Below, piece by piece: positions 1 through 8,745 of a stretch of 64,000 bases of DNA. The stretch is from Falsiroseomonas bella (lineage in GTDB: Bacteria; Pseudomonadota; Alphaproteobacteria; Acetobacterales; Acetobacteraceae). The notes under the pieces were generated by a model. That model was not told the origin of the DNA. It saw only the letters and a list, made by a program, of their open reading frames with translations, and ran no database searches. The position numbers and the translations under genes are program-made. The stretch's first letter is position 1. Each line of letters begins with the position of its first letter. The stretch lies in contig NZ_QGNA01000001.1 in NCBI RefSeq assembly GCF_003173615.1, forward strand, positions 930,001-994,000. Reading direction: 5' to 3'.

Positions 1-498
1 GCCGCGCACATCGGCCGGCGTGCGCACTGGGCGGACGGTGTAGAGGCTGCGCGCGCCCGCGTCGTACCAGGCCAGCGCGATGATGCCGATCTGCTCGAGG
101 TCCTTCGCGATCTCCTCGCCGGCCACTCCGTCGATGGCGCGCTGCATGTGCTCCACGTTGCGGAACAGGAAGGGCAGCGTCACCACCTGGGTGGAGGGGG
201 CGAGGTTGTTGAAGGGAGAGAGGTTGAAGTTGGCGAAGTCGATGGAGCCCAGCCGCATCTGCTGGATCGCCTCGTCCTGCTGGCCGAGCTGCGCGGAGTG
301 ATAGGTGCGCATGCGGATGCGGTTGTTGGTCCGCTGCATCACCAGCTCGCCGAAGCGGTCCATGCCGCGGCCGTTGGGGTAGTCGGCGGCGTGGATGTTC
401 CAGCCGCGCCATTCCTGCGCCTGGCCGGGCGTCGGCGCCCATGGAAGCAGGGCGGCGGCGGCGATGGCCGCGGCCTTCAGCACGCGCGTGAGCTTCAT
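1..498 (-). CDS. TRAP transporter substrate-binding protein, DctP family (partial, 3' end outside window)
   Basis: The reverse-strand frame is open from an ATG at 498 down to the window edge, giving the first 166 residues. It begins with a cleavable signal peptide (MKLTRVLKAAAIAAAALLPW, cut after GQAQ), as expected for a periplasmic receptor. The mature part has DctP-like features: a HAADYPNGRGMDRFGELV opening, the HSAQLGQQDEAIQQMRLGSI segment, and FNLSPFNNLAP followed by TLPFLFRNVEHM. A GGGGAGAG ribosome-binding site lies about 8 nt before the start. Such proteins bind carboxylates or similar anions and deliver them to the DctQM membrane pair; those genes would lie beyond position 1. The ligand cannot be told from this fragment. 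Confidence 0.88.
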   Translation of the reverse strand, partial: MKLTRVLKAAAIAAAALLPWAPTPGQAQEWRGWNIHAADYPNGRGMDRFGELVMQRTNNRIRMRTYHSAQLGQQDEAIQQMRLGSIDFANFNLSPFNNLAPSTQVVTLPFLFRNVEHMQRAIDGVAGEEIAKDLEQIGIIALAWYDAGARSLYTVRPVRTPADVRG

Positions 499-638
499 GG
501 ACGCTCTCCCCTTTCGGCGGCGAACCGCCTGGTTACCCGCGCATCATAGGTGCAGCGCGCCCGCGTCTGTCAAATCGTCGCAAGCCGCGAACGCAAGGCA
601 CTTGCGGGCGCTAAGGTGGCACCTGCGCGAGGGATGCC

Positions 639-797
639 ATGGACGGCGAGAGCGGAACGAGGCCGGACGACGTGACCGAGGTGCCGCTGGTGCCGGCCTC
701 GGCGGTAGGCTTCCTGCTGTATCCGCATGCGGTGCAGCTGATCCTGGACAACCCGCCCGCCAACGACCTCGGCCCGCCGCCCTCGGCCGCTCGCTGA
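639..797 (+). CDS. possible 52-residue micro-protein of unknown function
   Basis: A short frame starts at ATG 639, preceded by GAGGG at a good spacing, and ends at TGA 797. The product begins MDGESGTRPDDVTEVPLVPA and has a central hydrophobic/aromatic patch (VGFLLYPHAVQLILDNPP) and a Pro-rich end. It lies between two divergent genes, in an otherwise empty gap of about 360 bases. I do not recognise the family. Support is the ribosome-binding site and the protein-like composition; against it is the small size in a genome where chance frames are common. If false, the gap is just the promoter region of the two flanking genes. Confidence 0.35.
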   Translation: MDGESGTRPDDVTEVPLVPASAVGFLLYPHAVQLILDNPPANDLGPPPSAAR

Positions 798-860
798 CCG
801 CCGTCTTGCGAAGGCCGTGACGGCCGCGCAGCATCCGGCCGACCAAGCCAGGTGCCGCGC

Positions 861-2210
861 ATGACCTTCCCCACGATCGCCACCGCCGCCGCGGAACTCG
901 CCGCCGGCCGCACCACCGCCCGCGCGCTGGTGGAGGAGGCGCTCGCGCGCATCGCCGATCCTGCGGGCGAGGGCGCACGCGCCTTCGTCGCCGTGCAGGC
1001 GGACGCCGCGCGGGCCGCGGCGGATGCCGCGGATGCGCTGCGCGCCGCCGGCCGCGCGCCGAGCCCCTGGGCCGGCATCCCGATCAGCATCAAGGACCTC
1101 TACGACCAGGCCGGCGTCGTCACGCGCGGCGGGTCCGTCGCGCTGGCCGATGCGGCGCCGGCCGCCGCCACGGCCACCTCGGTCGCGCGGCTGGAACGCG
1201 CAGGCTTCGTGGTGCTCGGGCGCACCAACATGACGGAGTTCGCCTTCTCCGGCCTCGGCGTGAACCCGCATTACGGCACGCCGCGCAGCCCGTGGGACCG
1301 TGCGACCGGGCGGCTGCCCGGCGGTTCCTCCTCGGGCGCGGCGGTGGCGACGGCGGATGGGATGGGCTTCGCCGGGCTCGGCTCCGACACCGGCGGATCC
1401 TGCCGCATCCCGGCGGCGCTCTGCGGGATCGTCGGATGGAAGCCCACCGCGCGCCGGGTGCCGCTGACCGGCACGCTGCCGCTCTCCTTCACGCTGGACA
1501 GCCTGGGGCCTCTGGCACGGTCGGTCGGCTGCTGCGCGCTGCTCGACAGCCTGATGGCGGGCGAGGAGCCGTGGTCACCCGGCCTGCCCATGCCGGTGGC
1601 CGGGCTGCGCTTCGGCGTGCTGCAGGGCTACGTCACCGGCGACTGGGACGCCGGCGTGACCGCCGCCTTCGAGCGGGCGCTGTCGCGCCTTTCGGCCGCC
1701 GGGGCGCGGGTGGAGAAGCTGGTGGTGCCGGAGCTCGCGGAGATTCCCGCCGCGATGGCGAAGGCGAATTTCGCCGCCGCGGAGGCCTGGGCCTGGCATC
1801 GCCACCTGGTTGCCCGCAAGCGCGACGCCTACGACCCGCGCATCCTGGCGCGCATCCTGCGGGGCGAGGCGATGTCCGCCGCCGACTACATCGCGCTCGG
1901 CCAGGAGCGCGCGCGGATCATCGCGGCGATCGCAGCGCGGACCGCGCCCTTCGATGCGGTGGTGATGCCGACCTGCCCGCTGGTGCCGCCGCCGCTCGCC
2001 GCGGTGGAGGAGGAGGCGGAGTATGGACGCATCAACCTGCTGCTGCTGCGCAACACCACCGTCGGCAATTTCCTCGACCGCTGCGCCATCAGCCTGCCCT
2101 GCCATCGCGCCGGCGAGGCGCCGGTCGGCTTCATGCTGATGGGCGAGACGATGGGCGATGCGCGGCTGTTCGCCGTGGCGCAGGCCGTGGAGGCCGCGCT
2201 CGGCGGCTGA
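861..2210 (+). CDS. amidase-signature family hydrolase
   Basis: This 449-residue protein belongs to the amidase signature family, which hydrolyses or transfers amide nitrogen with a Ser-cisSer-Lys triad. The triad is visible: Lys78 in ISIKDLYD, the cis-Ser in PGGSSSGAAVA (about residues 156-158), and the nucleophile Ser180 in GSDTGGSCRIP. Length is normal for a stand-alone amidase, and no gatB or gatC lies beside it, so a catabolic amidase is more likely than tRNA amidotransferase subunit GatA. The ATG at 861 has an AGG 8 nt upstream; a GTG at 852 is the alternative start. Its stop codon abuts the end of the convergent membrane-protein gene. Confidence 0.88.
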   Translation: MTFPTIATAAAELAAGRTTARALVEEALARIADPAGEGARAFVAVQADAARAAADAADALRAAGRAPSPWAGIPISIKDLYDQAGVVTRGGSVALADAAPAAATATSVARLERAGFVVLGRTNMTEFAFSGLGVNPHYGTPRSPWDRATGRLPGGSSSGAAVATADGMGFAGLGSDTGGSCRIPAALCGIVGWKPTARRVPLTGTLPLSFTLDSLGPLARSVGCCALLDSLMAGEEPWSPGLPMPVAGLRFGVLQGYVTGDWDAGVTAAFERALSRLSAAGARVEKLVVPELAEIPAAMAKANFAAAEAWAWHRHLVARKRDAYDPRILARILRGEAMSAADYIALGQERARIIAAIAARTAPFDAVVMPTCPLVPPPLAAVEEEAEYGRINLLLLRNTTVGNFLDRCAISLPCHRAGEAPVGFMLMGETMGDARLFAVAQAVEAALGG

Positions 2211-3920
2211 TCAGGCGCCGGCGCGACGCACCGCATCGGGCGCGACGAACCAGCCTGGCGCCAGCACCGTGAGGCCATTGAAGGAGCCGATCAGGTCGCG
2301 CGCCGGATCGGCCGAGGCGCGCGCCAGGATGATCGCGCCCTCATCGGCCAGGACGTAGAGCGTGCCGGGCTCGAAGTCGCCTTCGGACAGCCGGCGCGCC
2401 ATCTCGGCGTTCAGCGCGGCCACGCGGCGGTCGTCGAGCCGCGCGAGATAGACCGCGTCCGTGGCGAGACCCATGGTGGCGGCGAAGACCGCCACCTCCT
2501 CCCACCAATGCGCCTGGTTGCCGTTGGGGACGATGCGGATCGCCTCGTAGCGGCCCGCCGCCTCGGCCCAGAAGGGATCGGAGAGGCGCAGCGGCACCGT
2601 CTCCTCGGTCGGCGGGAAATAGGGCCGCAGCCACTGCACGCCGCCGCGCAGGTCGGCCGCCTGGACCAGGGCGAGCAGCAGCAGCACGAAGCCGGCGCGC
2701 CGCCCGCCCATGCCGCGCACCAGGGCGAAGACCGCGGCGATCAGCAGCGCGTAGATCACCGGCCAGATGAAGCGCTCGGAGGCGCGCAACGCATCCGCGT
2801 AGCGCAGCACCTCCGGCGGGATGGCGAAGAGCTCGAAGACCCGGCCGCCGATCGAGACGCGATGCGTCACGGCGAAGGCGGCCAGCCCGAGCATCGCACC
2901 TAGCAACGCCCAGTGGCGGCGCAGCACGGGCGACGGCCGCCGCAGCCAGGCGATCGCGCCGATCGCCAGCAGCAGCAACGCGCCAAGGCCGAGATAGGAA
3001 CGCCCGGCTTCCAGATGCCTCGCGCCCGGCAGGTCGGGCAGGAACACGCCCCAGCTGCCCGGGTCGAACAACGCGAGGAGATCGAGCTGCATCAGCCCGT
3101 ATCCGCCCCAGCTTCCGCCGAAGCCGTCGGAGAGCATGAAGAACCCGGCGAGCCAGAGACCGGCGATGCCGGTGCCGGGCGCCAGCGGGATCTCGGCCAG
3201 CAGCCAGCGCGGCGCGCGCCGCGCCGGATCGGCCGCGCGGCCGAGCAGGTCGGCGAGCCACAGGGCGCCGATCATCGGCAGGAAGTAGGAATGGATCAGC
3301 GCCGTCGCGCCGAACAGCGCCGCCCATTGCGCGAGCCGCCGCGCCGGCGACGCCTGCGTCAGGCAGAGCCACAGCCCGATCAGCAGCAGGAAATGCGCCG
3401 AGAGCGCGAAATGCCCGCCCATGCGCGCCAGCATCGCCGGCTGCAGCACGAAGAGCGCGGCGCCCGCCAGCCGCGCCAGCGGGTCCGTTGTGGCTAGGCC
3501 GAGGATGCGCCACGCCATGAAGCCCTGCAGGGCGGCACAGGCGTAGATCCACATCCCCCAGTATTGCGGCACCTCGATCATGTCGCGCAGCGCCTTGAAG
3601 GCGAAGGCGAGCAGCGGGATCGAATCGGCGAAGAAGATCGAGGAGGAGAGCTCCATCCCCCAGCCGGGATTGAGGCCGGGCGGCCAGTGCCAGGGCGTGT
3701 CCCGGAAGAAGGTCCAGCCGAGCCAGTACTGCACCGGGTCCGGCCCGATATTGCCGCTCAGCATCCAGCCGGTGTGCGAGGGGGGCAGGATGCCGGTACC
3801 GAAGAAGACCGCGACGGTCAGCAGCCCCACCAGCACCGCGCCAAGCGCGCTCGCCACGACGGTCCAGCCCGTGGGAGCGACGGCGAGGGCGGCGCCGCGC
3901 CAGGTGGTCGCGCGGGCCAT
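2211..3920 (-). CDS. DUF6311-type multi-pass membrane protein, probable GT-C-like glycosyltransferase
   Basis: A 569-residue integral membrane protein with about ten hydrophobic segments and a C-terminal soluble part. The first large loop carries the pattern typical of the DUF6311 family: an Asp-rich DPVQYWLGW, then GLNPGWGMELSSSIFFADS. That layout (acidic residues after the first membrane helix, a large loop, a C-terminal extracytoplasmic domain) resembles lipid-linked-sugar-using GT-C enzymes such as GtrII proteins. Only 1 bp separates it from the upstream glycosyltransferase gene, so the two are co-transcribed. A role in transferring a polyprenyl-linked sugar to a surface polysaccharide is inferred from this pairing; the acceptor is unknown. 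Confidence 0.72.
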   Translation of the reverse strand: MARATTWRGAALAVAPTGWTVVASALGAVLVGLLTVAVFFGTGILPPSHTGWMLSGNIGPDPVQYWLGWTFFRDTPWHWPPGLNPGWGMELSSSIFFADSIPLLAFAFKALRDMIEVPQYWGMWIYACAALQGFMAWRILGLATTDPLARLAGAALFVLQPAMLARMGGHFALSAHFLLLIGLWLCLTQASPARRLAQWAALFGATALIHSYFLPMIGALWLADLLGRAADPARRAPRWLLAEIPLAPGTGIAGLWLAGFFMLSDGFGGSWGGYGLMQLDLLALFDPGSWGVFLPDLPGARHLEAGRSYLGLGALLLLAIGAIAWLRRPSPVLRRHWALLGAMLGLAAFAVTHRVSIGGRVFELFAIPPEVLRYADALRASERFIWPVIYALLIAAVFALVRGMGGRRAGFVLLLLALVQAADLRGGVQWLRPYFPPTEETVPLRLSDPFWAEAAGRYEAIRIVPNGNQAHWWEEVAVFAATMGLATDAVYLARLDDRRVAALNAEMARRLSEGDFEPGTLYVLADEGAIILARASADPARDLIGSFNGLTVLAPGWFVAPDAVRRAGA

Positions 3921-3921
3921 G

Positions 3922-4875
3922 TCAGTTCAGTCGGCTCGGCAGGTGGCGCTCCGTCAGGTAGAGCGGGCGGCCCTTCGTCTCGTTGAAGATGCGGCCGAGA
4001 TACTCGCCGATCACGCCGAGCATCATCATCTGTACGCCGCCGAGGAACAGCACCACCGCCAGCAGGCTGGGATAGCCGGCGACCGGGTTGCCGTAGGCCA
4101 GCGTGCGGAAGATCAGCTGCGCCAGGTAGAGCACGGCGCCGATCGCGGTGAGCAGCCCGACATAGGTGGCGATCTTCAGCGGCGCGACGGTGAAGGAGGT
4201 GATCCCCTCCAGCGAGAAGTTCCAGAGCTTCCAGTAGTTCCACTTGGTGGTGCCCGCCGCACGCGGCGCGCGGTCGTAGCGCACGGGCGTGGAGGGGAAG
4301 CCGATCCAGGCAAACAGGCCCTTCATGAAGCGGTGCTGCTCGCGCAGGCGCAACAGCGCGTCCACGGCGCGGCGGCTCATCAGCCGGAAGTCGCCGGTGT
4401 CCGGCGGGATCGTCACCTTGCCGCCGACCTTCTGCATCAGGCGGTAGAACATCGCCGCCGTCGCGCGCTTCAGCATGGTCTCTCCGGCGCGGGTGTTGCG
4501 CTGGGCGTAGACCACGTCGAAGCCCTGCCGCCAGGCTTCCACCAGGCGCGGGATGACCTCGGGCGGGTCCTGCAGGTCGGCGTCGATGATCACCACCGCC
4601 TCGCTGGACTGGGCGTGGTCCAGCCCGGCGGTCATCGCGATCTCCTTGCCGAAGTTGCGGCTGAGGTTCAGCACCGCGACATGCGGGTCGCCGGCCTGGA
4701 GTGCGAGCATCACCTCCAGCGTGCGGTCGCGCGAGCCGTCATTGACGTAGAGGACGTCCCAGGCGAGGCCGATGCCCCCCATCACCGCCGCCAGGCGGCG
4801 GTGGAATTCGGGCAGCACCTCCTCCTCGTTGAAGGCGGGGACGATGACCGTCAGGGCGGGGCTGCGGGATGTCAC
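3922..4875 (-). CDS. GtrB/DPM1-like polyprenyl-phosphate glycosyltransferase (GT2)
   Basis: This 317-residue protein has an N-terminal GT-A domain of family 2 (VIVPAFNEEEVLPEF near residue 10, VNDGSRDRT, and the metal/nucleotide motif DADLQDPPE near residue 100), followed by TGDFRLM and two C-terminal membrane helices with a GEYLGRIFNETKGRP tail. This is the layout of bactoprenol glucosyltransferase GtrB and of ArnC-like enzymes, which move a sugar from a nucleotide donor to polyprenyl phosphate on the cytoplasmic face. The DUF6311 gene follows directly and probably encodes the enzyme that uses this lipid-linked sugar. A GtrA-type flippase is not visible nearby. Confidence 0.88.
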   Translation of the reverse strand: MTSRSPALTVIVPAFNEEEVLPEFHRRLAAVMGGIGLAWDVLYVNDGSRDRTLEVMLALQAGDPHVAVLNLSRNFGKEIAMTAGLDHAQSSEAVVIIDADLQDPPEVIPRLVEAWRQGFDVVYAQRNTRAGETMLKRATAAMFYRLMQKVGGKVTIPPDTGDFRLMSRRAVDALLRLREQHRFMKGLFAWIGFPSTPVRYDRAPRAAGTTKWNYWKLWNFSLEGITSFTVAPLKIATYVGLLTAIGAVLYLAQLIFRTLAYGNPVAGYPSLLAVVLFLGGVQMMMLGVIGEYLGRIFNETKGRPLYLTERHLPSRLN

Positions 4876-5010
4876 GGGATCTTCCGGCGGCGCAGGTAAG
4901 GCGGCGCAAGACCGGCAACAAGCAGCCAGTCCAAGGTAAAATTGTGGCAGGTCAGCCGGCGGCGCGGAGAGCGACCGAAGCGTCGCCGCTTGAACGGCGA
5001 CTTGTTCCTG

Positions 5011-5679
5011 TCATTGCGCAGGCCCTTTCAGCGGGCCCGGACCGGCGGCGAGGGGATCGTGCGGCTGTGATCTCGGGGCTGGCGGAGCCGGCCGTTGCGG
5101 CGCGGTGGTGTCGAATGGCTGGCTGTCGGTGCGGGGATAGAGTCGAAGCATGCAATTGATGAACGCATCGGTGACCCGCCGCGTGCCGCCTAACGGGACC
5201 GTCCAGAAGCCTTCCGACCCTTCGTGGAAGACCACTCGCATGTGCAAGCCATCCGCGAAGCGGCGGACAAAGGCCAATCCCTCGGAGAGCGCATCGAATT
5301 CGTGGATCAGCACGTCCTGGAAGCGCGACGCCCGCCGCATCTGCGCGCTGAGGACCGTGCGCCCGTCGATGATGAAGGACACGCGCGCATGGACGCCCTC
5401 CGGGATCCGCCAGTTGCGGTTCAGCAATTCCAGCAGGATCGATTCATCGTTTCGCGCATGTTTTATAAGAATGCCGAGATTGTTGTTGAATTGGGATATC
5501 CCGCACATCGGATCGCCCTGGTTCGACACCGTGCGATAAGCCTCCCACGGGCCTGCAACAGCGAGTCTCGACGACTGCGCCGACGCATCGGTCGCCAGAG
5601 GCATCGCGGTGATGAACGCTGCTGTGGCGACAACCACCGTGGCGGCCGAGCGACCCAGGTGCTGCAGCGACCTCAACAC
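5011..5679 (-). CDS. secreted protein of unknown function
   Basis: A 222-residue protein with a clear signal peptide (about residues 1-34, ending TDASAQ), so it is exported. The mature part has no motif I recognise; it reads as one beta-rich domain with PWEAYRTVSNQGDPMCGISQ near the start and GLHMRVVFHEGSEGFWTVPL later, two cysteines (MCGIS and NCMLR) that may pair, and a Pro-rich disordered tail. The GTG at 5679 is preferred because GGGAGG lies 5 nt before it; a TTG at 5676 is equally well placed. Third-position GC looks lower than in the neighbours. It stands alone, with short empty gaps on both sides. Confidence 0.7.
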   Translation of the reverse strand: MLRSLQHLGRSAATVVVATAAFITAMPLATDASAQSSRLAVAGPWEAYRTVSNQGDPMCGISQFNNNLGILIKHARNDESILLELLNRNWRIPEGVHARVSFIIDGRTVLSAQMRRASRFQDVLIHEFDALSEGLAFVRRFADGLHMRVVFHEGSEGFWTVPLGGTRRVTDAFINCMLRLYPRTDSQPFDTTAPQRPAPPAPRSQPHDPLAAGPGPLKGPAQ

Positions 5680-5801
5680 GCGATCCTCCCGAGGCGGAAG
5701 CAAAAGACAGCCCAGGAGATTAATGCCGAGTCTTGCGAGCCGCGAGTATGAAGCGGTTAAGTAATGTTCGGAACCGTTTTAGGAAGCCCGCCAGGGAGAC
5801 T

Positions 5802-6512
5802 CTAGGTTCGTGCGAAAACAAAATATATCGGCGTGCGCCCTTCGCGAAGGGCCTTTGCCTCGTAGCGCGTGCCGGGCCAGTCGGTCGGACGCGCGGTCGC
5901 GCGGTCGGCCAGGGTGAAGTCGGCGGCGTCGGTCATCACCTCCTCCACCCAGGCCTGGTAGGTCGGGTCGTCGCTGGCGATGCGCCATGTGCCGCCCGGT
6001 TTCAGCGCGCGCGCGACCAGCGGCAGCAGGGAGGGATGCACGAAGCGCCGCTTGGCGTGGCGCGACTTCGGCCAGGGATCGGGGAACAGCAGGAACAGCC
6101 GGTCAAGCGAGGCCTCCGGCAGCGCGGCCAGCAGGTGCCGCGCGTCCTGGGGCCAGAGGCGCAGATTCTTGGGCAGCGCGCCCGTCGCTTCCTCGCCCTC
6201 CGCGACCAGGCGCGTGAGCAGGGAGCAGAGGCCGTTCTCGAAGACCTCGGAGGCGATGTACGCCGCTTCGGGATGCGCGGCGACCTGCTCCAGCGCGTGC
6301 TCGCCGCCGCCGAAGCCGACCTCGAGCCAGAGCGGCGCGTCGCCGATGCCGAAGGCGGCGCGCGGATCGCGCGCCTGGTCGGGCGTCAGGCGCAGGCGGG
6401 GCAGCGTGACATCCAGCAGGCGCTGCTGGCGCGGGCGCAGCGGATGGCCGCGGCGGCGGCCATAGAGGCGATCGGGGACGCCCTCGGCGAGTGGCGGACG
6501 GTCGGCGGTCAT
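5802..6512 (-). CDS. trmB: tRNA (guanine-N7-)-methyltransferase
   Basis: TrmB methylates N7 of G46 in the tRNA variable loop using S-adenosylmethionine. The 236-residue protein shows the SAM-binding glycine motif WLEVGFGGGEHAL, the acidic ASEVFENG strand, the RLFLLFPDPWPKSRHAKRR signature and the closing GTRYEAKALREGR motif. The ATG at 6512 gives the usual family length; the frame stays open further upstream but that part is not protein-like. It lies 59 bp downstream of metK, which makes its cosubstrate, and a palindromic repeat fills that gap, so co-transcription is possible but may be attenuated. Confidence 0.95.
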   Translation of the reverse strand: MTADRPPLAEGVPDRLYGRRRGHPLRPRQQRLLDVTLPRLRLTPDQARDPRAAFGIGDAPLWLEVGFGGGEHALEQVAAHPEAAYIASEVFENGLCSLLTRLVAEGEEATGALPKNLRLWPQDARHLLAALPEASLDRLFLLFPDPWPKSRHAKRRFVHPSLLPLVARALKPGGTWRIASDDPTYQAWVEEVMTDAADFTLADRATARPTDWPGTRYEAKALREGRTPIYFVFART

Positions 6513-6526
6513 CGGAAGTCGCGCGG

Positions 6527-6570
6527 CCCCCACCCCGACCCTCCCCCGCAATGCGGGGGAGGGAGGGTTC
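6527..6570. repeat. GC-rich palindromic intergenic repeat, copy 1
   Basis: The gap between metK and trmB holds a near-perfect hairpin: CCCTCCCCCGCA (6539-6550) pairs with TGCGGGGGAGGG (6552-6563), preceded by CCCCACCCCGA. The same core occurs twice more at 48988-49072, so this is a dispersed REP-like element and not just a local hairpin. It may act as an mRNA stabiliser or weak terminator between the two genes. Confidence 0.75.
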
Positions 6571-6571
6571 T

Positions 6572-7759
6572 TCAGCGCCCGAATGCGCGCTTCAGCTCGT
6601 CCACCAGGTCGGTCTTCTCCCAGGTGAACGTGCCCTTCTCCGCATCCGGCGTGCGGCCGAAATGGCCATAGGCGCTGGTGGGCACGTAGATCGGGCGGTT
6701 CAGGTGCAGATGCTCGCGGATACCGCGGGGCGAGAGGTTCACCAGCCCGTCGATCACCTTGGCCAGCTTCACCTCGTCCACGTCGCGCCCGGTGCCGTGC
6801 AGGTCGAAATAGACCGAGAGCGGCTTGGAAACGCCGATCGCGTAGCTGACCTGGATGGTGCACTTGTCGGCCAGGCCCGCGGCGACGACGTTCTTCGCCA
6901 CGTAGCGCGCGGCATAGGCGGCGCTGCGGTCGACCTTGGTCGGGTCCTTGCCGCTGAACGCGCCGCCGCCATGCGGGGCCGCGCCGCCATAGGTGTCCAC
7001 GATGATCTTGCGCCCCGTCAGGCCGCAGTCGCCGTCCGGGCCGCCGATCACGAACTTGCCGGTGGGGTTCACGTAGAACTCGTCGGCGGGGCACATCCAG
7101 CCCTTGGGCAGGGTGCTTTCCACCAGCGGCCAGAGCATGCGCTTGATCTCGGCCTGCTCCAGCCCCTCGACATGCTGGGTGGAGACGACGACGGAGGTGG
7201 CGCCGACCGGCTTGCCGTCCACGTAGCGCAGCGTGACCTGGGACTTCGCGTCGGGCAGCAGGCCCTGGACCATCTTGTCGTTGTTGCGGCGCAGCTCGCT
7301 GATGCGGCGCAGGATGGTGTGGGCGTAGTAGAGCGGCGCCGGCATCAGGTCCGGCGTCTCGCGGCAGGCATAGCCGAACATGATGCCCTGGTCGCCGGCG
7401 CCCTCGTCCTTGTTGCCGGCGGCGTCCACGCCCTGCGCGATATGCGCGGACTGCGCGTGCAGGTGGCACTCGACCTTGGCGTTCTGCCAGTGGAAGCCGT
7501 CCTGCTCGTAGCCGATGTCGTGGATCGCCATGCGGGCGAGGTGCTGCAGCAGGTCGGGAGTGACGCTGCCGGGGCCGCGGACCTCGCCGGCCAGCACCAC
7601 GCGGTTGGTGGTCACCAGCGTCTCGCAGGCCACGCGCGAATAGGGGTCGGCAGTGAGGAAGGCGTCGAGGACGGTGTCGGAGATGCGGTCCGCCACCTTG
7701 TCGGGATGGCCCTCGGAGACGCTCTCCGAGGTGAACAGATACTCGCCGGTATCGCGCAT
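6572..7759 (-). CDS. metK: S-adenosylmethionine synthase
   Basis: MetK condenses methionine with ATP to make S-adenosylmethionine. The 395-residue protein is full length, with the N-terminal [18 protein letters not shown] (His18), the signature [13 protein letters not shown] and the glycine-rich [19 protein letters not shown]. The start at 7759 gives the standard [13 protein letters not shown] opening of alphaproteobacterial MetK. It is the first of several SAM-related genes here: trmB lies downstream and a TylF-type methyltransferase upstream. A sigma-70-like promoter is visible at 7838-7866. I looked for a SAM-II or SAM/SAH riboswitch in the roughly 70-nt leader and could not make one fit. 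Confidence 0.98.
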   Translation of the reverse strand: MRDTGEYLFTSESVSEGHPDKVADRISDTVLDAFLTADPYSRVACETLVTTNRVVLAGEVRGPGSVTPDLLQHLARMAIHDIGYEQDGFHWQNAKVECHLHAQSAHIAQGVDAAGNKDEGAGDQGIMFGYACRETPDLMPAPLYYAHTILRRISELRRNNDKMVQGLLPDAKSQVTLRYVDGKPVGATSVVVSTQHVEGLEQAEIKRMLWPLVESTLPKGWMCPADEFYVNPTGKFVIGGPDGDCGLTGRKIIVDTYGGAAPHGGGAFSGKDPTKVDRSAAYAARYVAKNVVAAGLADKCTIQVSYAIGVSKPLSVYFDLHGTGRDVDEVKLAKVIDGLVNLSPRGIREHLHLNRPIYVPTSAYGHFGRTPDAEKGTFTWEKTDLVDELKRAFGR

Positions 7760-7837
7760 GGCTTGGTTCGGCCTCTTGTCGCGTGGAATGGCCGGCTGAC
7801 CCCGGCCGCGGAAGACCCGGCGGATCCGGGACGGGGG

Positions 7838-7866
7838 CGTATCGCAGCGCAGTGAGGCAGGGTCAA
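7838..7866 (-). promoter_or_regulatory. candidate sigma-70 promoter of metK
   Basis: On the minus strand TTGACC (7866-7861) and GATACG (7843-7838) are separated by 17 bp, a good spacing for a housekeeping promoter. Transcription would begin near 7830, leaving a leader of about 70 nt before metK. The -35 match is strong and the -10 moderate. Confidence 0.5.
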
Positions 7867-7899
7867 GGCAGGCCGGGCGGCTTGCCGCCCGGCCGCGGA

Positions 7900-8682
7900 T
7901 CAGCCCTGCGGATAGGGCTGCAGCTTGTCGGCGAAGGCGAAGGTCGGGTTGGATTCGACCACGACGGCCACCTGCTGATGCTGCGCCTGGCAGCCGATGT
8001 AGCGATAGGTCGCGCCGGATGCGCGCACCCATTCGAGCCATGCCTTGTGCTCGTGGTTCCGCCAGCCGGGGTAGTTGAAATACTCGTTGAAGGCCACGAG
8101 CGTGCCCGGCCCGATATGCGGCCCGAGATGGCGCAGGATGTCCATCGTCGAGGAATAGAGGTCGCAATCCACGTGCAGGTAGGACACCGGCTCGGGGTGC
8201 GCGGCGACGAAGCCGGGCAGGGTCTCGCTGAACCAGCCGATGACGAGCTCGGCGTTGGCCGGCACGGGCGGCGGGGTGCTGCGGGCGAAGGCGCCTTCGC
8301 CGCGGCCGAACTTCCAGGCCTCGGGCAGGCCCTTGAAGCTGTCGAAGCCGTAGACCGTCTGGTCCGGGCTGGCCTGCGCGATGGTGGTGAGCGTGCGGCC
8401 CGAGGCGACGCCGAATTCCAGCGCCAGGCCGCGGATGCGCCGCTGCTGCAGCGACCACTTGTAGAACTGGCGCGTGTTGTTCAGCAGCGTCGCGCCGTCC
8501 ATGTGCTCCATGTAGTAGCGCGCGCTTTCGTAGCCGGAGACCAGCCGCGCCATCTTGCGGATGTCGCAGGAATCGCCGAAGCCGCCGAAGACGTGCTGGA
8601 AGATCGCCTCCGCGAGGGCGGTCTTCTCCGGGTCGGGCGGCTCGGCCCCGCGGGCCGGGCGAGGCATCGCATCCTCGGGCAT
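7900..8682 (-). CDS. TylF/MycF-like class I SAM-dependent methyltransferase
   Basis: A 260-residue protein resembling the TylF/macrocin O-methyltransferase family. It shows the SAM-binding stretch [16 protein letters not shown] (about residues 89-104), [12 protein letters not shown], and the metal-binding type [14 protein letters not shown]. TylF relatives methylate sugar hydroxyls, often in glycosides or surface polysaccharides; here the substrate is unknown. The start at 8682 is the first plausible ATG; a second Met lies at residue 6. It is followed by metK about 140 bp downstream, which has its own promoter, so the link to SAM synthesis may be only positional. Confidence 0.8.
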   Translation of the reverse strand: MPEDAMPRPARGAEPPDPEKTALAEAIFQHVFGGFGDSCDIRKMARLVSGYESARYYMEHMDGATLLNNTRQFYKWSLQQRRIRGLALEFGVASGRTLTTIAQASPDQTVYGFDSFKGLPEAWKFGRGEGAFARSTPPPVPANAELVIGWFSETLPGFVAAHPEPVSYLHVDCDLYSSTMDILRHLGPHIGPGTLVAFNEYFNYPGWRNHEHKAWLEWVRASGATYRYIGCQAQHQQVAVVVESNPTFAFADKLQPYPQG

Positions 8683-8745
8683 CAGCGCTCCGTCTCGGTC
8701 GGTTGTTTCGGGATGACCGGGGTCTAGAGACGGGTCATGGGGCCG

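Noticed and set aside
5802-7469. Apparent 555-residue fusion covering trmB and part of metK
   Set aside because: The trmB frame stays open across metK by chance; the part upstream of 6512 is out-of-frame metK sequence.
7760-7840. SAM riboswitch before metK
   Set aside because: I could not align the leader to the SAM-II or SAM/SAH pseudoknot consensus. A covariance-model search (Infernal with Rfam) would decide.
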